NCBI GenBank assembly: GCA_015698045.1
Contig: BLAL01000012.1
Location: forward strand, 2,356,001 to 2,420,000
From: Rhizophagus clarus
Lineage: Eukaryota > Glomeromycota > Glomeromycetes > Glomerales > Glomeraceae
Length of the DNA stretch: 64,000 nucleotides
Reading direction: 5' to 3'
This document shows positions 32,806 to 46,629 of this stretch, piece by piece; position 1 is the stretch's first letter, and the number at the start of each line of letters is the position of its first letter. Made by a program: the position numbers and the translations under genes. Under the pieces are notes generated by a model that was given only the letters and a program-made list of their open reading frames with translations, did not search any database and was not told the DNA's origin.

Positions 32806-33572
32806 CAGTGTGTAACGAAAAAAGTTACCACCCTGAAAATAATTTTTTTTGTATAATAAATATTAAATGCTTTCATTTTTTGCACCCCATATATTTTATT
32901 TAGCTTATTACTATTTTATTAAAATCAATCACATATAAAAAAGAGTCGTCTATTTGCATTTTCTCTCAATAATACCTTATAAATATATGTTACACAAAAT
33001 TAAAGTCTGATCTCAAATTGTTTATCATTATTTCTCAGTATTAGTTTGATGTCACTTATTTAACAAAAAAAAATTATATCAGGGGTAAGTATTTTTCTTC
33101 ATATTATTGGATGTAATTTCAAAAGTTCAAATAAATAAATATTTTTAAGCATAATTAAAATAATTACCCGTTTAATTAAGAATTTTGCTATAATATACGG
33201 GATAATGATCTGTAGCTTATTAAAAGGAGAAAACACTTTTATCATATAACAAATGACTATTTTTGTGTAAGAAAATTGTAGGAATGGCATTTTTTTACTA
33301 TAAAATTCATTTACAGTAAAGATTAATATCTGTATTATTAACTGAAGGTTGAGGCTATTTTATAGAACAATACATAAAGATTTTGCATATAATAAAAAAG
33401 TGAAATGAATTTATTTTAAAAAAAAAATATCTGTAGAACAACTATTTTAAAGAGTTTGTATTTGATAATATATCTATCAAGCTCTCCAATAAAAATAGTT
33501 TTATTCAATTATCTTGGGTAGTCATTAAAAAATGCTACTTTTTATCGCAGCAACTTTTTTCATTATATACTG
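32806..33572. mobile_element. Tc1/mariner-like non-autonomous element
   Basis: The left end reads CAGTGTGTAACGAAAAAAGT; the right end, reverse-complemented, reads CAGTATATAATGAAAAAAGT. They form TIRs of about 27 bp, flanked by TA on both sides (32804-32805 and 33573-33574). Length is 767 bp. No transposase frame is recognisable inside, though a 63-codon minus-strand frame exists (33099-33290) without domain features. It is a deletion derivative or unrelated MITE family of the Tc1/mariner superfamily. Confidence 0.7.
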
Positions 33573-33574
33573 TA

Positions 33575-34944
33575 ATACTCTGATTTTGATATTAAATCAT
33601 AAAATCTGGTTAATACTTAATAGATAAATATTTGATGTCATTATTAATAATTTTTTTTATAAAAATGTTTATATTAATATTTTTTTTATTTTATTTAACT
33701 TTAAAATACTTTTTTTAAAAAAAAGTTTTTTTTTTGTAAATATTTTTGTTCTTCAACTTAGACATCAATTTAATTATAAAAAGTAAACTTATTTTTTTGC
33801 AAAAGTATCTGGATAAGCTTTTTGAACTTTAAAAAACTTTTTTCTAAAAAAATAACTAACTTTTTTTTACTTTCATAGATATTTCTTCAATTAATATTGC
33901 TAATACAGAACAAATAAAAATGAGAACTAAAAGGATTTTGAAAATTATAAACTGACCAAATTTATAAAAAAGTCCATTTAACTATCAGGAATTAAGATCA
34001 AAAAAATATATCAGACTTTAATAGTAAATTTTTGAAAATAATTTAATAATTTTTTTTAAAAATATTTTTACTAACATTTTCTTTTTTATTTCTATAGATT
34101 TTTAATAATTTCAATAAAATACTGAATTAGTAAATATTTAATTTTAAATAAGTTTTCAAAATTACTTTCAAAAACCTTTTTAAAAATATACTACTAAAAA
34201 TAATGATAATTTCTTAATATTTTGTATTATTTTACAATAAGAAAATTTTTTTATATTTATAATTAATCTTCTTATTATTTTAATACATAAAAACTATCTG
34301 TGATTGGATTTTAAATAAAAAAATTCTAGCTGAATTTTATTAAAAATTTGTGAACTTAAATACAATGTGAAAATCATTATATAATTTTTATTGATTCTGG
34401 TAATTTATTGTAGTTTAGTATATATACAGTAGGTTATATTAAAATCCAAATTTTTTATTATGATCAATAAGTTATTAAGTAATTCATTTTATAACATATA
34501 TAAAAATCTTTATAAATAACTTATAAATTTATATTTATAATATAATTTATTATAAAAATTAAATATTAATATAATAAATAACTTAATTTAAATATCCAAA
34601 ATATTAAAAATTTAAAAATTAGTATTATTATAGAAATACTAACCTTTCAATAAATATTACACCTAGAGTTACAAAAAATAAAATACAATTATTTTTAACT
34701 TTTCTGAATAATTTTATTTAAGCAAGAAAAGTAATTTTATTTGGCTAAAATAATAAAATTATATTCTGAAGTTATAAAATAATTTTTACAAAAAAATTGA
34801 TAATACAAAAATAGCACTTATTTTACAAATATTAGGCCAATTATTATAAAAATTAATATACAAATAGATTTAATCCTACTGAACAATTTTATTTAAATAT
34901 AAAAAGCTGATTTTATTTGACTAAAGTGATATAATTATATTTAT
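33575..34944. other. AT-rich DNA, no gene seen
   Basis: Homopolymer-rich A/T sequence. No coding signal or repeat boundary that I can support. Confidence 0.5.
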
Positions 34945-35530
34945 ACATGAAACTAAAATTGGTTAATTTTGACTTCTAAAATGGTTGAAATGGTCAAAAT
35001 GATTTTGACTTAAACCTTTTTAAAAGTTGAAATAGTTAAAATTATATTATAATTATATAATTTTTATAGTAAACAATAATATTAAATTCAAAGTTAACGA
35101 TCTCTGCATTTGGTAATTTGATTTTTATAATATTTATACAGTTGGATTCAGTTCATTGAGAAAATTCTAATGATATGTATTGCATATTTGTAATATTAAT
35201 ATTAATAGAGTTATTTATGTTTAAAATTTGGTATTAATAGTTTTATAATAAATAATAATATTAAAATTCAAAGTTAATGATCTCTGCATTTAATGATCTG
35301 ATTTTTATGATCTTTATGCAGTTGGATTTAACTCATTAAAAGAATTCCAATGATATATATTGCATATCTGTAGTATTAATATTAATGGAGTTATTTATGT
35401 TTAAAATTTAGTATTAAATTATAATTATAAAAATTATATGACTATAATATAATTTCAATTATTTTAACTTTAATTTCAACTTTTGATCAAGATATTTTAA
35501 CTTTTGAATTTTAATTTTGATTTTATATAT
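34945..35530. repeat. TIR-bearing dispersed repeat, copy B, with internal 180-bp duplication
   Basis: Opposite-orientation relative of the repeat at 14763-15160. It shares GGTTAATTTTGACTTCTAAA at the left end and the AGTTAAAAT/ATTTTAACT arms. Its centre is duplicated head to tail with period 180 bp: the string AATTCAAAGTTAACGATCTC near 35085 recurs as AATTCAAAGTTAATGATCTC near 35265. Each copy also carries ATTAATATTAATRGAGTTAT. No coding capacity. Confidence 0.7.
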
Positions 35531-37240
35531 AATTATATCCTAAAATTAAAAGAAAAAAAAAAAAAATTTTGAAATTAGTACTATTTAAAAAATACAAATT
35601 TCTTTATAAATATTATATCTAACCTTAAGAAAATTAAAATTCAAGTACTTTTAACATTACTAAATAACTTTATTTAAGTATAAAAAAAATAATTTCATTA
35701 AATTAAAATTTATTTTACATATAGTTAAATTTAGTAAACAAAAAACAAGAATAAGATAAAAAATGTATTTTTTTTATAAATATAATATTTAATTTTATAA
35801 AAACTAAAGTATGTAAAATTAATAATATATTGAAAAAAAAATATTTTCTTAAAAAAAAATTTTTTTAAAGTGTATGTAAAATTTAAATTCTTTTTTTTTT
35901 TTTGTTATTCTAAGTATAATAAAACTTTTTTATTAAAATTATAACAGAGTAAAAATGCTATATAATTAAAATTACAATATATATAAGTCTTACTATAAAA
36001 ATTCATTATAAATTTAAGTATGATAAACCCTTAAGATAGATGATCATAAGGGTCTTATACACCTTTTCTAATGACTTTTCTTTTTTATATAACTTCTAAA
36101 AAAAAAATAAAATAACTATAACACTTTGAAAATAACTTCTAGCATCTAACTGCCTGGATACCTAAAAAATAACATCTATGTCACTTTAGGATTTCCTATT
36201 AGGAAAAGCTAAATAATTAAAATAAACCTTACCCATTTTGAATAAAAACAAAAATGAGAAAGAATTTAAAAAAAAAAAATTATTGATATATTAAAAAGTT
36301 ACTATGATCATATATAATATATAAGAGAAAAATTCTATTGTAAAACTAATAATATATTAAAGGGAACTAAAATTTTGTCTTAATATTTTTCAAATAGTTA
36401 TTTTTTAAAAAAAAACATATCAAATGATTTTATATCCAGTTATAATTTGAAATGTTATATAAAGAAGTATTTTTTACTTGATGGAATATGATTGGTGTTT
36501 AGATTGTGTATATCAGTCAAATTTGGTAAAAAATCAAGAGTTTATTATTGTGTGATTAAAATCATATAAGTTGCATATAATATTGATAAATAAATAAAAA
36601 TGAATTCTATATAATAAGAAACTATTATAAATAAATATTTAGTAAAATTATTTCAGATGCAAATTAATTATATATTTTTTCTTTTTACTAATTTAAAATT
36701 ATATAAACAAATAATATTATTAATATTTATAAATAATAGTTATTATAGTAGTTTTTTTTATAAATTAAAAAGAATTGATTTTTAAATTTAAAAATAAAAA
36801 CAATGTAAATAATTTATATATTAAGGTTTTTTAATTTTAAATATTTAATTACAAAAGATAATAATTCATAAATAATAATTTTAAATAAAACAAATTATAA
36901 TTTTAAATTAAAAATATGATTAAAAAATAATATATTATATTTAATTTATTAAATTATAATAATATATACAAATAAAATAATATAAAATAAAAATTAAGCA
37001 TGATATAAAAAGGTATATAATAAAACCTGAAAATCTAATGTAAATAAATAAATAAATAAAAATAAAAAATATTAAACAAAAATACATTTTATTTAATGAA
37101 TTTAAATTTTAAAAAAATAAAGTTATTACTTATGAAATTTACTATTTAAATAAATAAATAATAAAAAATAAATAAAGTAAAATAATTAAAAAATTGAAAA
37201 AAAAATTAAATAACCAAATTGTTATAATTTATTTAATCTT
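35531..37240. other. AT-rich DNA, no gene seen
   Basis: Extreme A/T content, including AAAT/TAAA microsatellites (about 37045-37065). It ends abruptly near 37240, where GGCCGG motifs appear and sequence texture changes. Confidence 0.5.
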
Positions 37241-40200
37241 TGGCCGGAATTAAGAGGCCGGATATATTAGTGCTGCCCAAATCTGTTTTCATTGTTTTCA
37301 TTGTTTTCATTTGTCATATGATTTAGATATAGAGCCTGATTCTGTATAGGAGGACATTAGACTCATCTATTTCATTTTATCAGAGAACGATTGTTTTTTG
37401 TATCATATACATATGATAGTGCCGTCTGTGATTAATATTTTGATCAATTTACTCTTAAAAGATCAACAAATCAATTAGATCAATATTTCTCGCATATACT
37501 TTAATCTTGCACTCTTCTTCTACAGCAATATCGGCTAATCGGCAATTGAAAGGAATTAATTAGTAATTCGTGACTATTATTTTTAAATATCATCTGTTAC
37601 GTTCTTACACGAGCATTTATCGAAGTGTTACTTCTGTGCTGCATTAATAACATTTACTAACTTAATCCTGTCTCTTTTAATCCATCAGATCGGGTTTATC
37701 ATGGAATCAGTTAGCACTAATTAAATGAGTTGTCAATATTATTATTTCATTCAACAAGATTCGCATATTCTAAATCTATAAATGCGTAAGAAGTGATGAA
37801 AATTTGACGAAATATTGTAAGAGCGCGAATTTCAAAGCATGAAAACAAAGAATGCCTCAAAGAGTATATAGGTTTCATTTTCTAATGTATGTATCCGTGA
37901 TGAGAATTGGAAACCTGAGTATTGAAAAGACCTTGTTCGGATATTACTTTAAAATAATTGTACAAGATTACCATCATGAACTTGAGATGATAAAGAACTT
38001 TTAATAAAAAAAAAAAAATTTTTCAAGATCACGACCGCTAAAAACAATCCTAATCCTTTCGCATCACCATGAATCTGAGGTATAGTTATGTCAGTATGGA
38101 ATTCAATTATTGCAAAATATTATTTAATAAATGAAAAGAGATTCCTTCCAGGAACTTACTCGAAATGCAATCACACCGTGCAAAGTGAATATGGCGATAG
38201 GTGATGGCATGAATCGACTTGAATCGTAATATTGACACGACCTGATCAAAATTCAAAATGGCGAACTTGCATCAGATTAATCAGATTATAGGTGATCGAA
38301 ATATATAAGACTAAAATTTCTGTAAATTTTTTTTTTTTTTGTTAATTACTAATAAAAAATAATTTTTTTTTTTTCTAATCGAAATTCACCTCGGTCAATG
38401 TATCCGCTCATCCATTTCGAAAAACATTCGCATCTGATCACATGACATCGCGGAATCTGATGACGCTAATTCGATTCTGTCATTCTGACGGCAAAATATG
38501 TAATGATTTTTCTAAAAAGGTATTAATTTTATCAAAAACGATAAATTTGTGCTGGCAAAAATTTGGTTGAAGCAAAATGATGGGAACGTACTAAAATGGA
38601 TTCAAACAACGCGTTTTCAAATATAAGCCTATACAACAACTTTGTTTACACAAATACCCCCCTGAAAAAAAAAATAGAAGAGAAGCCTCGCAAGCGCAGT
38701 TTTATTTGTTTGTATATATCTTCTAAACATCTACATGATTTTTTTCTTTTTTCTTTCTCGATTAACAGTATGCATGCATGTTTAAAAAAAACATGCCCAA
38801 AAATGATGAATTGTTGGGGTTATTGTAATTCCTAATTTTAGTGCCCCCTAAAAAAGTTGATTAATTGAATACAATGGGGATTTTTTACGTTTCAGATATA
38901 ACTTGAAATTTCGTTCTTTTTTAAAATTGATAATGTATAAATCTGTTGTACGAATATGAAAATAACTTTTCAAGTTGATTTATTTTTATTTTCATTCAAA
39001 AAGACAATAGAAATTTTTATATTTTGTTCTTTCTTCTTTAAACGCGCAAAAGAAAAAGAAAAACAATAATGTATGGGGGAAGAAATATTTTGAAGGAATA
39101 AGAATTAAAAAAAAATTTTTTTTATTAATACTTTCGGTGTGTTATTGAATATTATTGAATTATTGAATAAGGGTATTTAAATTTAACGGAAAATTATGGA
39201 ATTATGAATTATTTTGACTCATTTTTTTTGCACAACTTTGACTCGGAGTCTTCAGGGAGTCGAAGAGTAAAAAAAAAAAAGTGTTCAGAATTTCAGATGT
39301 TCAAGAATTCATGTTTTCTCATGTCTTCATCATTTGAAACTTTAGTGGTTTTAAAAAAAGTTTCAAATTAGTAAATATTAGTAAATATGATGGTCTTTTT
39401 ATTTTTTTTTGGAAAAAAAAAGAATAAACTTGAAACAAAATGATTAAGGTGGCTAAAGGTGATTAAATGTGGCTAAAGGTGACTAAAAAAAAGGACGAAA
39501 ATAATTTGTGGCTTAAAATTTGAGGCGAATGAGGAATGAGGCTAATTTAAGACCGATAATGGTTGTAGTCTAGAATTACCGGGAAATTTTAAAGATACTG
39601 CGGCGAATACGTAATTGCGTATACGTACAACGCCCTGATGAGGTACAAACATTTGAAAGAGTAAAGGTATCAAAAAAAGGCAAAATATTGTTGTTTATTA
39701 ACAAGGAAAGAAAATTAAGCCATATTACGATTCTGTGTTGTATTTCATGCACGGTTAAATTTTATTAAGATACGAAAACATTAGCTGATATTAAAAAAAG
39801 GCAAGGTTGTTAAAAAAAAATGTGCACGTTTAAAAAATGACATGATAATTAAAAATGGTAGTTATGCAATGATACGATGAAAAAATTCACGATAATTTGT
39901 ACTCCCAATTATTCTTGTTTAAAAAACCTGAAATTTATCGTTTTTTTAATAAACTTGAAAAAGAAATCCTTATTAACAAAAAAAAAAAAGATCTGATGAT
40001 TTTTATTTTTTTTTTTTTTTTTGTCATTTTGAAAAAAAAAGTTTTTTCACAAGACTAAATTAATATTTCTAAAATCGAAATTAAAGTTAATTATTGTGTT
40101 AGTGTAATGAAAGGAAAGAAAAAGTTTTAGTTGAAAGCTTGTGTAAGAATAATAAATGAAATTACCTTAATCTGAAAAAAAATTTTATTTCAAACAGGAA

Positions 40201-42474
40201 TTCTTTATTTATTTAAAGTTTTTTTTTTTTTTGAAAAAAAAAAAAAACATTTTAAAGATATTTTAAAATTTAATTACGATTTTCTTGATTTGGATAAACT
40301 TTATTATTAAAATATCTATTTTTTTTTTTTCTTGTAATTAATCTTGAAATATTAAATTAATCTTTCCATTAAAGATAGTCTTATTACTCATATTTGGAAT
40401 TTTTTCTCTCATTTAGTAAGAGTGTCAAATGATTGATTGTCGTGACTAAAATCATTGTCTCTCTTATGATCATCAAAATAAGGGATGTGTAAGAGATTAA
40501 ACAGGTTTTTATTTTTCTCTGAGAAAAGTCTATTGGCGTTAAATTTTAATTTTAAGTTTAAAGTTATGTAAAGAGGAAGGCAAAAGAGAGAGAGAGAGAG
40601 AGAAAAAAAAGGTTTGTGTTATGAGTGACAAAAGGTCAAGTGTCAATTATTTCTCAATTTGTGCGTATTTTGTAATTCACATCAAACCTTTCAATGAAAA
40701 TAATAATAATAAATAAATAAATAAATAAAGTAAAAATAAAATTAACCTGCAGAAGAATGATGATATCATCAGTATTTTTTTTTTAAAAGAAAAAGTTTAA
40801 TTGGCCTCTTATTCAAGTTCATATAAAAGTACAAATTAAAGTATAAACTTAAAAAAGTAGTATAATTAATTATTATTAATAATAATTCAAAAGTATAATT
40901 CAAAAAAGTATAATAGTATAATAGTAAAATAGTAAGAATTAACTTAAAATATAAATAAAGATACGTATAATTAAAAGCATAAACTTAAAAGTATAATTAA
41001 AAATGTAATTTAAAGGTATTAACTTAAAAGAAGTTTATTTTTATTATAAAAAAGTTTATTTTTACTATTCCGTCATATTTTTTTTTTTTTTTTTCCATTT
41101 GACTTTTTTTTTTCATTTAAAGAATGAAACCATTTTTGATTATTTTCATGACATCTGATAAAAAGTTTATATCTTAATAAAGTATAAACAGGATGGAGGC
41201 ATGCGGCTTTAATTCATAGAAGGAGTTTAATATTGTGAATCGGATACCCTTATAATAGATAATATAAAATATTATTAATAAATAGATTATGTAATTAATC
41301 AATTTTCATCAAAGAAAAAAAAGATTGATTAATCGATTTAATTGATTAAATAAAAATTGTATTTATTGAATGAGACCATATTTGATAAAGGTTTTATACA
41401 ATGAGGTAAAATCTTCAGAGAATCGAAAATGATTATGGAAAAAAGTATTCAACAGGGAAAAAAACTTGTTGTAAAAATAAGAAAAATAGATTTTTTATTT
41501 CATTGACCTAATATGAATAAATTGAATCAAAAATTTTTAATTATTTTAATTATTTTAATTAATTTTTTTTTTTTTTTTTTTTTGAGTTTCAACTTTAAAA
41601 ATAAAAATAATTTATTATTATTATTATTATTATTAAGAACGAACATTCCGAAGCGAGAATTAAAGCGAGTTTCTTTAAGAGAAAAGATTATCTATGATAT
41701 CAAATTCCGATATCAATTTCTTCCTTTTGAAAATCCATGAATCCATGAATCAAATTTTTGTGAATCTGTGAAAATTTCATAAAAGACAAAAATGGTAAAA
41801 AAAGGAAAAAAAAAAATTTACCAGAATTTACAGAAACAATGATCAGAAATTATACAACCTAAATCCGGTCGCATAATAAAAAATTGGTAAGGATCTTCTG
41901 GTAAGGGATTTACTAAATTTAACCCAATGAACTCGAATGATTTATTCGTCATTGGAATCTCATTAGAAGATTCTAATGATTTCCAGATGCCAAGCCATAC
42001 TAAATTGAATTATTTTAATCGTGGCGTGATAGTATCATTTTAAAAGGAACATCATTCTAAATTGGTTATTATGATGATATATTTGATGATGCTTTTTTTG
42101 CGGCGTTGTTATTGTGTTTTACTAAGCAATTACCAAATTTGTCAATTAGTTCGAACGTCCCTTTCAAATGGAGTTTTCCATATGTTACCGAATGACTTAA
42201 ATATAGTAATGATCATCACCAATGTATACCGAGTTATCCCCGAGTCAATGAAAAAAATATGCCTTGACCACAACAAAATAAAAACAACTTTTTTTGAATG
42301 TAATAATGTAAAAGAGTAAGGCAAATAATTTGACCGATGATATCAGAACTCCGGGTCATACGAGTGAGTATTCATTATGATATTTATATAATTAGTCAAC
42401 TAAAAATGAATGATACGATTACATGAATACATGACTTTTTTTTTTCTTTGAATTTCTTTTCGATTTTTTATTAT

Positions 42475-42513
<39 letters not shown>

Positions 42514-43926
42514 TAAGAAAGAAATTTCAGAAATTTCTTGTGTAAAAAAAAATTTCTTTTTGTTGTTACTCAGTCTTTTGTTATTCGCCACAAAACCACA
42601 AAAAACATTATCAATAATCAAAAAAGGAAATCATCAAGATTAACAATGAATTACCCAAAATAAACTACGCTAATAATAATAACCCGGGTCAGACCGTGGC
42701 TCATTATGACAAATATGGCAATTCTCATTTCTTAAACGATTGTATTTAAATAGGTATTCACATTCCGAATGAGGTTTCCATTTAAAGATTAGATTTACCT
42801 CATGATTCAAAATGTTTTACTAATTGTTTAAAACTAATTTCATAATTTTTTTTTCCCAATTCAGGTCATCAAAAAAAAAAAAAATTAAAAATAATTTTTA
42901 AATTAAGTCTTATGACTTTTTGTCCGATTTAGAAAAATGAAATGCAGGAAAATAAAAAAAAATTCTTTCTTTCTTTTAACTGTTGATAAAAAGAAATAAA
43001 AAGAGATATTAAATTGCATCTTTATTTATACATGCATGATAATGAAACGATTGTCTCGAAAAAAAGAAATTAAACCCTCTAAAAATCATTTTTGTTTGGA
43101 AAAAAAAAAAAAAAATATTTATTTTTATTTTCAAAAAAGGAAATTTTCAAATAATTCTATAAATAAATTAAAAATTAAAAATAAAGGGGGGAGGAAGGGA
43201 ATATGGGTGGAAAGGGAATGACATGAGATTTTATTTTTTCGTTATTGATAATATTATTGATACAATGAATCAAAAAAAAAAAAAATCTTTTTTTATATCA
43301 TTATCGGTTAAATACGGTAACTATGATAAGAAAAAAAAAGAAATTTCAGGATATTTATCTTGTAAAAAAGTAGGCACATACCGGCAAGATGTTCACACAA
43401 CAACGCATAATAAGTTTTTAAATGAGGAAAAAAAGGAAAAATATATCTTCCATCAAACGGACCGTGCACTTTTCGGAGGTTTTAAGGAAGTATCGGGTCA
43501 ATCCCTTGTAATCCCTTGTTGTATCGGTCTTTTCTTTATTCAAAAAATTGGACAATCCCATGTCATATTCAATCATCATATCCGTCCTTAATATCGGTCT
43601 TTTTTATATCGGTCCCTTTTATCATGTTTATCGTTATATCGGTTATATCGGTCTTCATATCGGTCCCTTTCATCATATTTATCAGTCTTTCATTATATCG
43701 GTCTTTTATAATCGGCCCTTTCGTTATTAATTATTTTAATTAATTTTTTTCCTAAAATTAATTTTATTTCTAATAAATGAATAAATGAATAAATGAATAA
43801 ATGAATACCTTTTTTTACAAAATATCAATAATCATTGTTTTTCTTTTCTTCTCGTTTTTTTTTTTTTTTTTAACTGGAAAATGTTAACTAAACGATTTAT
43901 GGAAATCGTTATGTTCATATATTGTC

Positions 43927-43957
<31 letters not shown>

Positions 43958-46629
43958 TTTTTTTTTTTAAGGGAAACCAAAAATGAACGCATTCCTCATG
44001 ATTTGAATAAAAGCACGGGGACATTTCTTTCATTCAACATTTAATCACAATTTTTTCACATTATTATTCTCACACTTTTATATTTCAGGAATTTCAGGAA
44101 CCGATTTAAGAAAATTAACTGTTTACTGCGTGTAAATTTCGGTAAAAATATGAAACAATAACCCCGTTTTTACTGCGGTTGAATCCTTTGTATCGATTTA
44201 ATTACTAGTAATATATTGTATATGATACTCGGCCGATATTTTTGATAACCCAAATTTTTCCTATTGTCAACAAGAAATTAACAGGATTTTTGATTTTATC
44301 GGAAGGTAAATCTTTTATCCGATTTTAAACCAATTTAACCGATATTTAAGAAAAGATATTCTAATCAGCCGATACGCAGCAATTACTAATTTATCTTCAT
44401 CAATTATCAATCATCTAAATGATGACATAAAAATTACAAGATATCGAATTATTTTAAAAAAACGGCATATTTTAAAATCGGAGTTTGCCGTGGTAAATTG
44501 ATATCGAATTTACGTAACCCCAAATCTACATTTAGTAGAGTATGATACACACATATATACATTTAGTAATATATTGTACGTCACTCATTAAAATTCTTAA
44601 ACCAAATATAATTGGTCCAATAATTTGTTTTTTAAATAATTTGAAAATTTTCCTACTTTAATGCACGCCAAATTTTTTGGGCGAAAAAAAATACCATGCT
44701 AGGATACTATTAAATATTACAGCTTTTAAATCTTACTCGTCATTCTTTGTGATCATATGTAGTAAATATTTACTATTTAAATTTTAAACAGACGTTGTGA
44801 ACATTTAATTAACAATAAAAGGTTCTTTGAAACGCGTTAATTTATTGTATACGCGGCAATCGCAACATTCTTGTTTCATCGAATTTCCCAATTTAATTAA
44901 TTGTTCCATCTTTAGTTAAACAAAGCGAGATAATTTTTTTTTTTTTTTTACGACGAAACATGACTTAATGTGACTTTAATATTAGACTTTATCAATTTTT
45001 AACTTTACAACTCCATGTTTTATATATATAATATATTTTATATTGGATAATTTAAACAATTAATAAAGTACTTTTTTTTTTTTTTTTTTATGATTTCATG
45101 CAAAGAAATTTATTTAAATGCAATTCATGTTCTTTATGCTGTGTTCTATTTTGTCTATTTACAAAATGAATTTTTTTTTTAAAAAAAAAAAAAAAAAAAA
45201 GTCGGTGAGTGGAGGAAAAAAAAAAAAAGAATGAGAGAATTAGGAATGTTTTGTGGATCGGTTACTATTATAAAAAAAAAAAATCACTATATTCTTCTTT
45301 CTTTTTTTTTTTTATTAGGTGCTTAATTTTTTTTTTTTTTTTTGCTTAATTGTGTGAAGGAGGAGATATGATTGAATTATGAATGCGTGTAATGCTTTTT
45401 TTTTTATAAAAATCTATAATGTTTTTGTTTGGTTGTGTTGTCGTCTATTTTTTTTTAAAAACTTATATACAAATGGATTGTAAAAATGAGTGATAATAAA
45501 TTCTAATGTGAATAATAGAAGCTCAGCTTTAAAATTCATAAAAGTCTATTTTGTTTCATGTTTGTGTTTGTGAAATCGAAATGAATAAATAAAAAAAAAA
45601 ATGAAAATTTTCTCTTTGGAAAAAAAAAAATTTACATATAAACATACATATATATACTTTAAAGAATAAAAGAACCGAAGCTTTTATAATCAAAGACATA
45701 TACATATATTATATACGATAATTTCTATCCAAAAGAAAAAAAAAAAAATGTAGAATGTCATCTATTTCTAATTTATGTACAAACTCTAAAAAAAAATTGA
45801 AATATAAAAAACGAAAGGAGAAAGAAAATAAATTAAAAAAAAACGTTAATTAAAAAATCGTAAAAAAAAAAAATTAAAATCGAAATTTTCGTTTGTGTTT
45901 GTGTTTGTGTTTGTTCCTCGAAAGTCTTTTAAAAACGCGAAAAAAATAAAAATATACGAAATAAAACTTAATTAATTATAAATGAATGAATAGAGTGAAT
46001 AATTAGAATGACTATTTCTAAGATGCTTGTAGTAAATTAAGAATTAGGAATTATGGAAATTAGTGATTAGTCATTAATAAGGGAAAAAATACTTTTTTGT
46101 TATTAACGAAAAAAAAAAAAAGAAAAATTAAAGAAAAAGAATTAAAAATTAGAAAAAAAATAAAAATAAAAAGGGGAAAAAGGGAAAAAGGGAAAAAAGA
46201 AAATAAAAGTGGGAATTTAAAAAAAGGGGAAAATAAAATAAAAAATAAATGTGGAATAAAATAAAGCGGACAATAATTTCCAGACCTGTGGTTTTTTATT
46301 ATAACCACTTTACATTATTCACTAAACAAGAAGGGTATTTACATTATAAGAATAATATAGCGTGTAGTTTTTTTTTTCTTTCTCGAATATATATCGTTTT
46401 TTTCGAAAAGTCTAATATAATGATGATTTAAATGTCTATAAGTATGAAAGTTAACACCGCGACAAGTAACCCCGCTGATTTACTATGTACTAATATATTT
46501 ATGTATAATATTTATAATAATATATTTACTCGGCAATATAAAAAGTGTCCAGAGAAATAATTATATATAAAATTATCGATAAAGGACTAGCCTCAATCGT
46601 TAATCCAATCAAATATCATAATCATAAAC
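37241..46629. other. Long gene-poor region, unique sequence with microsatellites
   Basis: Less AT-extreme than the left half, with very frequent T/A homopolymers and simple repeats: TGTTTTCAT x3 at about 37288, (GA)n at 40587-40603, AATA repeats at 40708-40729, a T-run of about 30 at 42478-42510, AATGAAT at 43776-43806, (TTTA)n at 43927-43957 and (GTTTGT)n at 45891-45913. The open frames present (for example 38596-38835, 42062-42319, 43223-43591) lack domains and follow homopolymers. I call no gene. Regulatory or long untranslated transcripts cannot be excluded. Confidence 0.45.
43522..43722. repeat. Clustered ATATCGGTC motif repeats
   Basis: About eight occurrences of (T)ATATCGGTC or close variants (ATATCCGTCC, ATATCGGTTA, ATAATCGGCC) lie within 200 bp at irregular 13-60 bp spacing, often followed by TTT or CCCTTT and ATCAT. 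The array is degenerate rather than a strict tandem. Related CCGATA strings occur at 44230-44380. Confidence 0.6.

Noticed and set aside
38596..38835. Plus-strand frame of 79 codons
   Set aside because: Homopolymer-derived segments, no domain, no splice or promoter support.
43036..43743. Several overlapping plus-strand frames of 60-122 codons
   Set aside because: They rest on A-runs and on the ATATCGGTC repeat array, and different frames are open over the same DNA.
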